Origin: Micromonospora carbonacea
GTDB taxonomy: Bacteria > Actinomycetota > Actinomycetes > Mycobacteriales > Micromonosporaceae
Assembly (NCBI RefSeq): GCF_014205165.1
Contig: NZ_JACHMZ010000001.1
Coordinates: 5,500,501-5,564,500 of the forward strand
Length of the DNA stretch: 64,000 nt
Direction of reading: 5' to 3'
Every line of letters begins with the position of its first letter. Position 1 is the stretch's first letter. Shown in pieces: positions 1-7,742 of this stretch. The translations under genes were made by a program, and so were the position numbers. The notes below the pieces were generated by a model. The model worked only from the letters and a program-made list of their open reading frames with translations, did not search any database and had not been told where the DNA came from.

Positions 1-1178
1 CGGGCCCGGAACGTGTCGGCGGTCGCGGTACGCAGCAGGTGGGCGAGGATCTCGACCTCCCGCCCGTCCTCACCGCTCTCGAACTCGACCTTGCCGCGCA
101 GCGTGGAGGTCACCGACACCGCGTCGCCGACCCGGGCGACGGGCGTCTCCTCGCGTGCCCCGTCGGTGGTGGCACCGGCCGCGAGCAGGCCCGAGCGGCG
201 CAGCGCGGCGGCGGCGACGGTCTCGGCGGCGGCGATCGCGAACCGGGCCGAGACGCCGGAGCGCTGGTCGACCGACGGGGACTCGCGCACCGCGCGGGCG
301 AACCGGGCCAGCACCTCCAGCACGTGCTGCGGCACCTCGGCGACCAGGTCGGCCTCCTGCCGGATGAGGGCCAGCTCCAGCTCCAGGCCGAGCGGGTAGT
401 GGGTGTGGATCTCCGCGCCGAAGCGGTCCTTGAGCGGGGTGATGATCCGGCCCCGGTTGGTGTAGTCCTCCGGGTTGGCGCTGGCCACCAGCAACAGGTC
501 CAGCGGCAGCCGCAGCTGGTAGCCGCGCACCTGGATGTCGCGCTCCTCCAGCACGTTGAGCAGCGCCACCTGGATGCGCTCGGCCAGGTCGGGCAGCTCG
601 TTGACGGCGAAGATGCCCCGGTTGGTGCGCGGCACCAACCCGAAGTGGATGGTCTCCGGGTCGCCGAGGGTGCGCCCCTGGGCGATCCGGATCGGGTCGA
701 CGTCGCCGATGAGGTCGCCGACGCTGGTGTCGGGGGTGGCCAGCTTCTCGCCGTACCGCATGCTGCGGTGCAGCCAGGCGACCGGCAGGTCGTCGCCGGC
801 CTCGGCGGCCAGGGCGCGGGACGCGGGGGTGAGCGGGTGCATCGGGTGCTCGTTGAGCACCGAGCCGGCGATGACCGGGGTCCACTCGTCGAGCAACGCC
901 ACCAGGGAGCGGATCAGCCGGGTCTTGCCCTGGCCGCGCTCGCCGAGCAGCACCATGTCGTGTCCGGCGAGCAGCGCCCGCTCGACCTCGGGCAGCACCG
1001 TGTCGTCGTAGCCGACGATGCCGGGGAAGCGGTCCCCGCCGGCACGCAGCCGGGCGAGGAGGTTGTCGCGGAGTTCCTGCTTGACCGTGCGGTAGTGGTG
1101 CCCGGCCTCCCGCAGCGCGCCGAGGGTGGCGGGCAGGTCGGCGGGCGGGACCGGGAGAACCTGGTTGGGCTCAGTCAC
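1..1178 (-). CDS. AAA+ ATPase, magnesium chelatase ChlI / MoxR-like (3' end cut by window)
   Basis: The minus-strand frame opens with a GTG at 1178 and is still open at the window edge, so the C-terminus is missing (about 392 residues visible). The Walker A motif GERGQGKTR lies near residue 70. Further on come a segment rich in Mg-chelatase-like features (IFAVNELPDLAERIQVALLN) and the sensor-1-like stretch LLLVASANPEDYTNRGRI. This family is a ring-forming ATPase that usually works with a VWA-domain partner encoded just downstream, which would lie outside the window. The natural substrate cannot be inferred. Overlapping long frames on the plus strand have no recognisable motifs and are shadows of this gene. 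Confidence 0.85.
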   Translation of the reverse strand, partial: MTEPNQVLPVPPADLPATLGALREAGHHYRTVKQELRDNLLARLRAGGDRFPGIVGYDDTVLPEVERALLAGHDMVLLGERGQGKTRLIRSLVALLDEWTPVIAGSVLNEHPMHPLTPASRALAAEAGDDLPVAWLHRSMRYGEKLATPDTSVGDLIGDVDPIRIAQGRTLGDPETIHFGLVPRTNRGIFAVNELPDLAERIQVALLNVLEERDIQVRGYQLRLPLDLLLVASANPEDYTNRGRIITPLKDRFGAEIHTHYPLGLELELALIRQEADLVAEVPQHVLEVLARFARAVRESPSVDQRSGVSARFAIAAAETVAAAALRRSGLLAAGATTDGAREETPVARVGDAVSVTSTLRGKVEFESGEDGREVEILAHLLRTATADTFRA

Positions 1179-1199
1179 CCGACCCACGCTAGCGCGCCC

Positions 1200-1258
1200 T
1201 CGTTGCAAGGAGGGGCCCCCTGTTAACGCATTCTGTATGGGAAGGGCCCCTTCCTAAC
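1200..1258. repeat. Intergenic palindromic repeat with GGGCCCC core
   Basis: Just upstream of the ATPase gene the sequence has a GGAGGGGCCCCC block (about 1209-1220) followed by GTTAACGCATTCTGTATG and then a perfect palindrome GGAAGGG-C-CCCTTCC at 1240-1254. The same GGCCCC/GGGGCC core recurs in other intergenic regions of this window (near 3199, 39464 and 47448), so this looks like one member of a dispersed palindromic family rather than a gene-specific terminator. Confidence 0.55.
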
Positions 1259-1372
1259 CGACGGCGGAGGCTCCGGGGCGACGGCGGGCCTGCCCCCGGG
1301 GCGCGGTGGACGTCGGGTGCGGCGTGACGAGACGGATCGCCGATTGACAAGGCAATAGGCGCACATCGATGG

Positions 1373-1387
1373 TTGGAGCGCTCCCAA
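1373..1387. promoter_or_regulatory. CebR-type (LacI family) operator
   Basis: The 14-mer at 1373-1386, TTGGAGCGCTCCCA, matches the CebR operator known from streptomycetes (TGGGAGCGCTCCCA) at 13 of 14 positions. CebR is a LacI-family repressor released by cellobiose. A TTGACA hexamer at 1344-1349 sits upstream, so the operator would cover the transcription start region. It lies 35 bp before the start of a secreted cellulose-binding-module protein, which fits cellobiose induction. No cebR gene is in the window. Confidence 0.7.
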
Positions 1388-1421
1388 CCCACCACCTGCC
1401 GCTCCCGTCCCGGAGGCTGCC

Positions 1422-2069
1422 ATGAACCGTCCGCGTCCCAGACTCCGCACCGGCCTGCTGGCGCTGGCCGGCGCGCTGCTGCTCGTGCCCGTCGCCGGCC
1501 TCGCCTCGGCCGCCGAGGCGGCGGAAACGGCCGGCGCCCCCGGAGCCGCCGCCCTGGGCATCCCGGCGCCGCTCTGGACGCCGGCCCCGACACCACCCGC
1601 GACGCCGAGCCCGCGCCCGACGCCGACGCCGACGCCGACCACGGGCGCACCGCACCCGACGGACTACCCGACCCCCACGCCGACCACGGGCCCGCCGTAC
1701 CCGACCGACTCCCCGACTCCCACGCCGACGCACCCGACCGATCCGCCGAGCCCCACGCCGACGACCGCTATCCGCTGCGCGGCGACGTGGCGGCTGGTCA
1801 GCGACTGGCCGGGGGCCTTCCACGCCGAGGTGACGGTGCACAGCACCGGCACCGCGCCGGTGGCCCGCTGGGCGGTGCGCCTGCCGCTCGCCGACGGCCA
1901 GGGGGTACGCGACATCTGGAGCGCCACGATCTCCTCGACCATCGACAACGTGGTCACCATCGGCAACGCCGACTGGAACGGCCGGATCGCCCCGGGGGCC
2001 AGCACCACCTTCGGGCTGATCGGCACGGGCCCCGCCACCGCACCCGCCCTGAGCTGCATCGCCGTCTGA
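1422..2069 (+). CDS. Secreted carbohydrate-binding module family 2 protein
   Basis: The 215-residue product starts with a signal peptide (basic RPRPRLR, then a hydrophobic core ending near residue 30). A Pro/Thr linker follows at about 50-118, and then a single C-terminal CBM2-like domain. The domain has the usual pair of terminal cysteines (IRCAATW near its start, LSCIAV at the end) and the NADWNGRIAPG signature. There is no catalytic domain, so this is a stand-alone cellulose or chitin-binding protein, perhaps a scaffold or a remnant of a larger enzyme. The CebR-type operator upstream suggests induction on cellulose. The start is supported by GGAGG immediately upstream. Confidence 0.85.
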   Translation: MNRPRPRLRTGLLALAGALLLVPVAGLASAAEAAETAGAPGAAALGIPAPLWTPAPTPPATPSPRPTPTPTPTTGAPHPTDYPTPTPTTGPPYPTDSPTPTPTHPTDPPSPTPTTAIRCAATWRLVSDWPGAFHAEVTVHSTGTAPVARWAVRLPLADGQGVRDIWSATISSTIDNVVTIGNADWNGRIAPGASTTFGLIGTGPATAPALSCIAV

Positions 2070-2145
2070 CGGCCGCACGACGGCCGGGGCAGCGGCGACG
2101 AGCTGTCGCTGTCCCGGCCGCCGGCGCGGCGATAGGGTCGGGAAC

Positions 2146-3135
2146 GTGACCTACCTTGCCTCGGACGAGCGCTACCAGACGATGACCTACCGGCGCAGCG
2201 GGCGGAGCGGGCTGCGGCTGCCGGCCGTGTCGCTCGGGCTGTGGCACAACTTCGGGCCGGACCGGCCGTACGAGCGGCAGCGGGACATCGTCCGGCGCGC
2301 CTTCGACCTCGGCATCACCCACTTCGACCTGGCCAACAACTACGGCCCCCCGCCCGGATCGGCGGAGGAGAACTTCGGCCGGATGCTCGCCACGGACCTG
2401 AAGCCCTACCGGGACGAGCTGGTGATCTCCAGCAAGGCCGGCTACGACATGTGGCCCGGCCCGTACGGCGAGTGGGGCTCCCGCAAGTACCTGATCGCCT
2501 CGCTGGACCAGTCGCTGCGCCGGATGGGGCTGGACTACGTCGACATCTTCTACTCGCACCGGTTCGACCCGGACACCCCGCTGGAGGAGACGATGGGCGC
2601 GCTCGACGCTATCGTCCGCTCCGGCAAGGCCCTCTACGTCGGCATCTCCAACTACGACTCGGAGAAGACCGAGCGGGCCGCCGCGATCCTGCGGGACCTC
2701 GGCACGCCGCTGCTGATCAACCAGCCGTCGTACTCGATGCTCGACCGCTGGACCGAGCGCGACGGCCTGCTGGACACGCTGGAGCGGGTGGGGGCCGGCT
2801 GCATCGCGTTCAGCCCGCTCGCCCAGGGGCTGCTCACCGACCGCTACCTGGGCGGCATCCCCGAGGACTCGCGGGTGCGCACCAGCGTCTTCCTCAACGA
2901 GAGCGACCTCGACGAGCAGAGGATGGCCACCATCCGGGCGCTCGGCGGGGTGGCGGAGCGGCGCGGGCAGTCCCTGGCCCAGCTCGCGCTCGCCTGGGCG
3001 CTGCGCGACCCGCGCATGACCAGCCTGATCATCGGCGCGAGCAGCGTCGCCCAACTGGAGGCGAACGTCGCCGCCCTGGACAACCTGGACTTCACCGCCG
3101 AGGAGCTGGCCGAGATCGACGGCCACCTCGGCTGA
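2146..3135 (+). CDS. Aldo/keto reductase (YghZ / L-glyceraldehyde-3-phosphate reductase type)
   Basis: This 329-residue protein has the complete NADPH-dependent TIM barrel of aldo/keto reductases. The N-terminus MTYRRSGRSGLRLPAVSLGLW is typical, the catalytic tyrosine is in the NNYGPP segment, the lysine is in SSKAGYDM, and the histidine is in FYSHRFD. The C-terminal cofactor-binding segment is IIGASSVAQLEANV. Length and the GPYGEWGSRKYL insertion match the YghZ-like subgroup, which reduces small aldehydes such as L-glyceraldehyde 3-phosphate and methylglyoxal. It starts at GTG 2146. It is monocistronic and unrelated to its neighbours. Confidence 0.9.
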   Translation: MTYLASDERYQTMTYRRSGRSGLRLPAVSLGLWHNFGPDRPYERQRDIVRRAFDLGITHFDLANNYGPPPGSAEENFGRMLATDLKPYRDELVISSKAGYDMWPGPYGEWGSRKYLIASLDQSLRRMGLDYVDIFYSHRFDPDTPLEETMGALDAIVRSGKALYVGISNYDSEKTERAAAILRDLGTPLLINQPSYSMLDRWTERDGLLDTLERVGAGCIAFSPLAQGLLTDRYLGGIPEDSRVRTSVFLNESDLDEQRMATIRALGGVAERRGQSLAQLALAWALRDPRMTSLIIGASSVAQLEANVAALDNLDFTAEELAEIDGHLG

Positions 3136-3183
3136 GCGTCACCACCCGAGCCGAGAGGGCGGGGTGCGGTCGGAAATGGGGAG

Positions 3184-3229
3184 ATCTTGGAAGCAAAGGG
3201 CCCCTCTGGGGGCCGGATTCTTCCAAGAT
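3184..3229. repeat. Intergenic palindromic repeat, ATCTTGGAAG arms and GGCCCC core
   Basis: Outer arms ATCTTGGAAG (3184-3193) and CTTCCAAGAT (3220-3229) are perfect inverted repeats. Inside lies a second inverted pair, GGCCCC (3199-3204) and GGGGCC (3209-3214). The element sits between convergent genes and might terminate both, but its layout is shared with elements at 47344-47480, so it is probably a dispersed REP-like repeat. Confidence 0.65.
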
Positions 3230-3362
3230 TCACCCTGCGGTTCGCTGCTCGTCGGCAGGCGCGCTCGCGGGCCCTGGGAATCACCTGCCCTTCTCCCACA
3301 CCTGGACACGAGTGCCAGGGCTGGAGGGAGGGCGGCTCAGGGTGCGGGCAGAAGGTGATTCG

Positions 3363-3563
3363 TCAGCTCGCCGGGCCAGCCTTGAACCCGGCGACAAAGC
3401 TCGCCCAGGAGCGGCTGTCGAAGGCGAGCGTCGGGCCGGTGCGGTCCTTGGTGTCGCGGACGTCGACCGCGCCGCCGACGAACCGCACCTCGACGCAGTT
3501 GGCGTTGTTGGAGCTACGGGAGGACTTGAACCAGCCCTCCCCGGAGTTGTACGACGGACTCAC
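3363..3563 (-). CDS. DUF397 domain protein
   Basis: A 66-residue protein with the full DUF397 signature: WFKSSRSSNNANCVEVRF followed by VDVRDTKD and FDSRSWASFV. DUF397 proteins are found almost only in actinomycetes and are normally encoded directly after an XRE regulator, as here. Its GTG start overlaps the stop of the upstream regulator gene by four bases (GTGA), so the two are translationally coupled. Such pairs (BldB/WhiJ-like) are thought to act together in developmental or antibiotic regulation, and some have been described as toxin-antitoxin-like. The specific role is unknown. Confidence 0.9.
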   Translation of the reverse strand: MSPSYNSGEGWFKSSRSSNNANCVEVRFVGGAVDVRDTKDRTGPTLAFDSRSWASFVAGFKAGPAS

Positions 3564-4468
3564 GTCATCTCCTTGGCAATCTGGCGGACCAGCTCAATCG
3601 AGTCCTCGGAGCGTAACGCCCGCTCGCAGGCTTCCTCGAGGGTCACCTGGTAGTCGTTCACCAGCGTGGATTGATCAATGATGTCGATGGACGTAAGCAC
3701 CTCCTGCCAGACCAGGTCAGGCAGCCTGGGCGACGGGAACGAGAGGATCTGGAAGGAGCCACCCAGCGCAGGGTGCGCCCCGGCGGCGAAGGGCAGCACG
3801 CGGATGTCGATCTGCCCGGGCCGCTCGGTCGCCATCTCGACCAGGTGCTCAAGCTGTGCCCTCATCACAGCCGGGCCGCCCACCTGCTGGCGCAACGCGC
3901 CCTCGCCGAGCAGCGCCGCCACTCGGATGGGGGGCTCGGTGTGTAGTCGCGCCTGCCTGGCCATCCGGGCTGCCACCCGCCGCTGCACCTCGGTGAGTCG
4001 AATGGTGGTGGTCCCGCCCGCGATGACCGCTCGGGCGTACCCCTCGGTCTGCAACAGACCGGGCACCAGCTCGCTGTCGTAGAAGCGGATCTCCTCGGCC
4101 CCGGCCTCGTAGCCGAGGAAGCGGATGAACTCGGCCGGGAAGAGCTGGGAATACTCGTGCCACCAACCGCGCCGGGTCGCGCCGATGCGCAACTCCTCCA
4201 GCTCTGCCGCCTCCTCCGGCTCCAGCTCGTAGACCTCGATGATTCGGGCCAGCCGGGCAGCGGGGAGTTTCACCCTGCCCGCCTCCACTCCCGAGACGTA
4301 CGTCTGGATGATGCCGATGGCGCGACCGGCTGCCGCTGCGGTCAAGCCGATCTCCTCGCGGCGCTGACGCAGCCGCAGTCCCAGTTCCCAGGCTTGCACG
4401 ACCGGCGACGGCTCCACAGGGGCCGACGATCCGCGCGGTCGCGTTGCACTCGATGACGTGACGGGCAT
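3560..4468 (-). CDS. XRE-family regulator, WhiJ/Scr1-like (DUF5753)
   Basis: The product of about 302 residues has an N-terminal helix-turn-helix (LRLRQRREEIGLTAAAAGRAIGI, residues about 30-85) and then a long DUF5753-type ligand or partner domain (FYDSELVPGLLQTEGYARAV). I chose ATG 4468 because a GAGGGAGAGG Shine-Dalgarno region lies upstream; an in-frame start at 4528 would add 20 unlikely residues. It is coupled to the DUF397 gene downstream and divergent from the small gene at 4589. The pair is a standard actinomycete regulatory module and may control the divergent gene. Confidence 0.87.
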   Translation of the reverse strand: MPVTSSSATRPRGSSAPVEPSPVVQAWELGLRLRQRREEIGLTAAAAGRAIGIIQTYVSGVEAGRVKLPAARLARIIEVYELEPEEAAELEELRIGATRRGWWHEYSQLFPAEFIRFLGYEAGAEEIRFYDSELVPGLLQTEGYARAVIAGGTTTIRLTEVQRRVAARMARQARLHTEPPIRVAALLGEGALRQQVGGPAVMRAQLEHLVEMATERPGQIDIRVLPFAAGAHPALGGSFQILSFPSPRLPDLVWQEVLTSIDIIDQSTLVNDYQVTLEEACERALRSEDSIELVRQIAKEMT

Positions 4469-4588
4469 TTCTTCTGCCTCTCCCTCGAAGAACACCCTCA
4501 GTATTCTCATCACCACCCTTGATAGCAAGAAGAATCTAGTGCAACCTCACCTACGATCACTGAGCATGGATGAGCAAGAGGAGGCTGC

Positions 4589-4927
4589 ATGCTGAACGAG
4601 GCCAGGTGGTTTGCTCCGGAGCCGGAGGTGCGGCACGCGTTCTCGCTCTGCCGGGTGCGCGAAGCGGGCACGCCCGACGAGTGGTACGACCTGCTCGGAG
4701 TCGTCCGGGTGCCCGTCGACCTGCACGCGCCGGACAAGCTGCGCGCCGGGCTGCCGCCCTGGGCCCTGGCCACCCTGGCGGCCGGCGAGTACGGCTTCGG
4801 CCGCTACCACGCCGGATACTCCACGCTGGACGAGGACGGCGAGCCGGACAAGTCCCTCGCCAGCGAGGACATCAACTGGTCCGGCAGCGGCGTCCTGGTC
4901 CCCGCCGAGCAGCGGTCCAACTCATGA
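4589..4927 (+). CDS. Hypothetical protein divergent from XRE/DUF397 pair
   Basis: This 112-residue acidic protein (many Asp/Glu, Trp-rich, no signal peptide or membrane segment) has a good ribosome site (GAGGAGG) just before ATG 4589. I do not recognise a family. Its position, head-to-head with a WhiJ-like XRE gene at a distance of 120 bp, matches the third gene often seen in bldB/whiJ/abaA-type clusters. A shared divergent promoter region probably lies between 4469 and 4588. The function is not inferable. Confidence 0.7.
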   Translation: MLNEARWFAPEPEVRHAFSLCRVREAGTPDEWYDLLGVVRVPVDLHAPDKLRAGLPPWALATLAAGEYGFGRYHAGYSTLDEDGEPDKSLASEDINWSGSGVLVPAEQRSNS

Positions 4928-5079
4928 CCCACGCCAACGTGGCGTGCGGCAGCCCGGCCTTGACCCTCAGCACTGCTCGAACATATGTTCGGTCGATGAT
5001 CTCCGTCGGGAATTCTCACCAGCGACAACGGTCGGGAGGGCCGAGCCAGGAGGGCAGGCCAGGGCCTACGATCGTCCGC

Positions 5080-5994
5080 ATGGACACGGCGATGGTCGAG
5101 CGGGCTGCACTGGTCGCCCTACTTCGCCGCCCCCGGGTGAACTGGTCGGAGACGGCCCTGGACATCCAGGAGAACGGGAGCGCCAGAGCCGTCCTCGACC
5201 GCACGGTCGGCCACTCCGACACCCTCTTTCCGGACGCGGATTCGACCGCCGACCTGATCGACGCCGCCGCCGCCGAAATCGCCGGCTGGCAGGCGGACGG
5301 GATTGGCGTCCACGCCTTCTTCGACGCCGCCTACCCGGCCCAACTGCTCGGCATCCGGGAGATGCCACCGCTCCTGTTCAGTCGAGGTGACCTGCGCCTC
5401 CATGACCGGGCGGTGGCCGTTGTCGGCAGCCGCAGGGCAAGCGCGGACGGGCTACGGATCGCCCGTGCCGTCGCCACCACCCTCGCCGGGCGCGGGGTGA
5501 CCGTGGTCAGTGGGCTCGCCAGCGGCATCGACACGGCCGCTCACTCCGCCGCGCTGGAGGCAGGGGGGCGCACCGTCGCCGTCATCGGCACCGGCATCCG
5601 TCGGTACTACCCGCCAGACAATCGGCGCCTACAGGACCACATCGCCGACGTCGGGCTGCTGATCTCCCAGTTCTGGCCCGATGCCCCGCCCAGCCGGCAG
5701 AGCTTTCCCATGCGCAATGCCGTGATGAGCGGCTACGCGGTCGCGACTGTCGTCGTCGAGGCGGGCGAGACCAGTGGAGCACGGATCCAGGCCCGGCTCG
5801 CCCTCCAGCACGGCCGCCCCGTCGTCCTGACCAGTCAGGTCATGCGGTGCGACTGGGCCAGGGCGTTTGCCGAGAATCCCGGCGTCTACGTCGTCCACGG
5901 CACCACGCAGCTGCTGGAAGCCATCGACGACATCCTCAGCTATCAGCCCACCGAAGCCGGTCTGGAGAACTTCCCTGACTTCGCCCTCCGCTGA
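5080..5994 (+). CDS. DprA/Smf-like DNA-processing protein
   Basis: The 304-residue protein carries the DprA Rossmann-like fold: VAVVGSRRASADG, then VVSGLASGIDTAAHSAAL, then TVAVIGTGIRRYYPPDN, and the later VVVEAGETSGARIQAR block. DprA binds single-stranded DNA and loads RecA in transformation. This copy is not in the usual chromosomal dprA setting beside topA or the Mg-chelatase-like comM gene. Instead it directly precedes a ComF-like phosphoribosyltransferase gene. I chose ATG 5080; an upstream in-frame ATG at 4996 has no clear ribosome site. It may be a specialised paralogue, for example in a defence or mobile-element context, but that is inference. Confidence 0.85.
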   Translation: MDTAMVERAALVALLRRPRVNWSETALDIQENGSARAVLDRTVGHSDTLFPDADSTADLIDAAAAEIAGWQADGIGVHAFFDAAYPAQLLGIREMPPLLFSRGDLRLHDRAVAVVGSRRASADGLRIARAVATTLAGRGVTVVSGLASGIDTAAHSAALEAGGRTVAVIGTGIRRYYPPDNRRLQDHIADVGLLISQFWPDAPPSRQSFPMRNAVMSGYAVATVVVEAGETSGARIQARLALQHGRPVVLTSQVMRCDWARAFAENPGVYVVHGTTQLLEAIDDILSYQPTEAGLENFPDFALR

Positions 5995-6730
5995 CCAGCG
6001 CTGGAGCACCATTCACCGGTACGTCGAAGTCCAGCGCGGCTACCTGCGCAATCCACTGCCGGCGTACCCCTGGATCTGTCCCACCTGCCGTGGGGTGCGA
6101 GGCGAGGGTTACCCGCTCTGCTTCCGCTGCCAGTCCCACCTGAGCCGCTCGGCCGGCATCCTCGCGGACCTCGTGCTACCGATCTCCTACTCGCCACGCA
6201 CCTGGCAACACCATCACAACCTCAGGACGTACAAGGGAACGGCCCGTTCCGAGCAGGCTCGACGAAGCCTGCTCGCCGTCCTGCTGCTCTTCCTGCGCGA
6301 CCATCTTGGCTGTGTGGCGGCCCGCACCGGCGCACCGCCAACTCATGTGATCACCGTCCCCAGCACCCGCCGCCCGGGCGTGCACCCGCTCACCGACCTC
6401 GTCGGCAGCCGGCTCCACCTGCCCTGGATCGAGAGCACGGTCAACCCGAGCTACGGGCCGGACGACCACGACTTCCACGCCGACTGGTTCACCGCGGCCA
6501 TTCCCCCGTCCTCCTCGCCGATACACGCACTGATCCTTGAGGACACCTGGACGACCGGTGCGCGCGTGCAGTCGTTGGCCTACGCCCTGAAGGTGACGGG
6601 TGCCGCCAGCGTCGCCGCAATCGTTCTCGGCCGACACGTCGATCCGACCTACGCGCCGGCAAGGCGGCTGATGGATGCCATCGCCAAGCCGGTCTTCGAC
6701 CCCACCCGATGCGCAACGGAGACCGGGTGA
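5867..6730 (+). CDS. ComF-like phosphoribosyltransferase with N-terminal zinc ribbon (start uncertain)
   Basis: The recognisable protein begins near 6000. It has a four-cysteine zinc ribbon (CPTC...CFRC, about residues 66-87 of the longest frame), then a type I phosphoribosyltransferase fold with the PRPP-binding loop LILEDTWTTGARVQS. This is the ComFC architecture. No ATG, GTG or TTG falls between 5870 and the zinc ribbon in this frame, so translation starts either at ATG 5867, inside the dprA-like gene with a 128-bp overlap, or at a rare codon such as CTG 5975. Coupling to the DprA-like gene upstream is therefore tight. The residues encoded before about 5990 may not be genuine. Confidence 0.7.
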   Translation: MPRIPASTSSTAPRSCWKPSTTSSAISPPKPVWRTSLTSPSADQRWSTIHRYVEVQRGYLRNPLPAYPWICPTCRGVRGEGYPLCFRCQSHLSRSAGILADLVLPISYSPRTWQHHHNLRTYKGTARSEQARRSLLAVLLLFLRDHLGCVAARTGAPPTHVITVPSTRRPGVHPLTDLVGSRLHLPWIESTVNPSYGPDDHDFHADWFTAAIPPSSSPIHALILEDTWTTGARVQSLAYALKVTGAASVAAIVLGRHVDPTYAPARRLMDAIAKPVFDPTRCATETG

Positions 6731-6736
6731 GGCGGC

Positions 6737-7678
6737 TCACCAGACGCGGCGGCGGCCGGCGCGGTGGTTGCGTACCCCGCAGGGGCGGCCGGGTGGCGGG
6801 GCGGCGGGCCGGCGCAGGCGTACGACCAGGGCGGCCAGCAGCACGACCAGCGTGACCGCCGCACCGGCCGCGACCGGCCACCCGCCCGGGCCGAGCCGGC
6901 TCACCGACGCGACCGGCACCCCGGGCGCGCCCCCGACGGTCTCGCCCAGCGTGCCCGCGTCGGCGGCCAGCACCTCGGGCGCGTCGGCCGGCCCCGACTC
7001 CCCCGCGGCGGCGGTGGTCGCCGGCTTCTCCGCCGCCGGGCCGCCGCGAGGGGCCGCAGCTTCGCGGTAGCTGACGTCGGAGCAGGAGTAGTAGGTGTCC
7101 TGGGTGTCGGAGTTCTGCCAGATCGTGTAGATGAGGTGCCGCCCGCTGCGGCCCGCGGGCAGCCGGCCCGTCATCTGGTACGACCCGTCGCGGATCGGCG
7201 GGTCGGTCGCCGTGAGGAACGGCTCCGTCTCCAGGTCGACCCAGGTCAGCCGCCGCTTCGGGTCGTAGTCGTTGACGGTCGAGTAGAGCCGGAACGTGCC
7301 CCGGTGCGGGATCGTCGTGCGGTAGCGGAAGGTGAACTTCGCGCCCGCCGCCAGCTCGGTCGCCGGCCAGTCGGAGCGCGCCAGGTCCAGCCCCCGGTAG
7401 GCGGACAGCCCGCCGCTGCACAGCTCCCCGTCGGGGATGCGCTGCCGGTCCCGCCCGTCGATGCGGGCCACCCGGATGTTGTCCCACTCGCGGACCGCCG
7501 CGCCCGCCGACACGGCCGCCCGGCAGGCGGGGGTCGCGGCGTGGGGGCCGCCGGGCCGGCACGCGGCGGCGCGGCTCAGCGGGTCGGTGGGGGCCCCGTG
7601 GGCGTACGCCGGGGGCGCGGCGAGCGCCACGGTCGCGGCGGCGACCGCGGCGGCGGCGAACATGCGGCGTACGGCCAT
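6737..7678 (-). CDS. AA10 lytic polysaccharide monooxygenase with C-terminal membrane anchor
   Basis: The 313-residue precursor has a signal peptide ending AYA at residue 26. This exposes His27 as the mature N-terminus, the first ligand of the copper histidine brace, and the second brace histidine is probably His125 (TTIPHRGTF). The catalytic domain covers about residues 27-215 and includes typical AA10 segments (YQMTGRLPAG, HLIYTIWQNSDTQDTYYSCSDV). An Ala/Gly/Pro linker follows, then one hydrophobic helix (WPVAAGAAVTLVVLLAALVV) and a basic tail, so the enzyme should remain attached to the membrane. It oxidatively cleaves chitin or cellulose. Start ATG 7678 has a GGAGG site eight bases upstream. 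Confidence 0.9.
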   Translation of the reverse strand: MAVRRMFAAAAVAAATVALAAPPAYAHGAPTDPLSRAAACRPGGPHAATPACRAAVSAGAAVREWDNIRVARIDGRDRQRIPDGELCSGGLSAYRGLDLARSDWPATELAAGAKFTFRYRTTIPHRGTFRLYSTVNDYDPKRRLTWVDLETEPFLTATDPPIRDGSYQMTGRLPAGRSGRHLIYTIWQNSDTQDTYYSCSDVSYREAAAPRGGPAAEKPATTAAAGESGPADAPEVLAADAGTLGETVGGAPGVPVASVSRLGPGGWPVAAGAAVTLVVLLAALVVRLRRPAAPPPGRPCGVRNHRAGRRRVW

Positions 7679-7742
7679 GGTGTCGACCTCCCGCACAGTG
7701 GTACGGACGCGGGGCGGCAAAGGTTCGACGGGCGGCCCGGTC

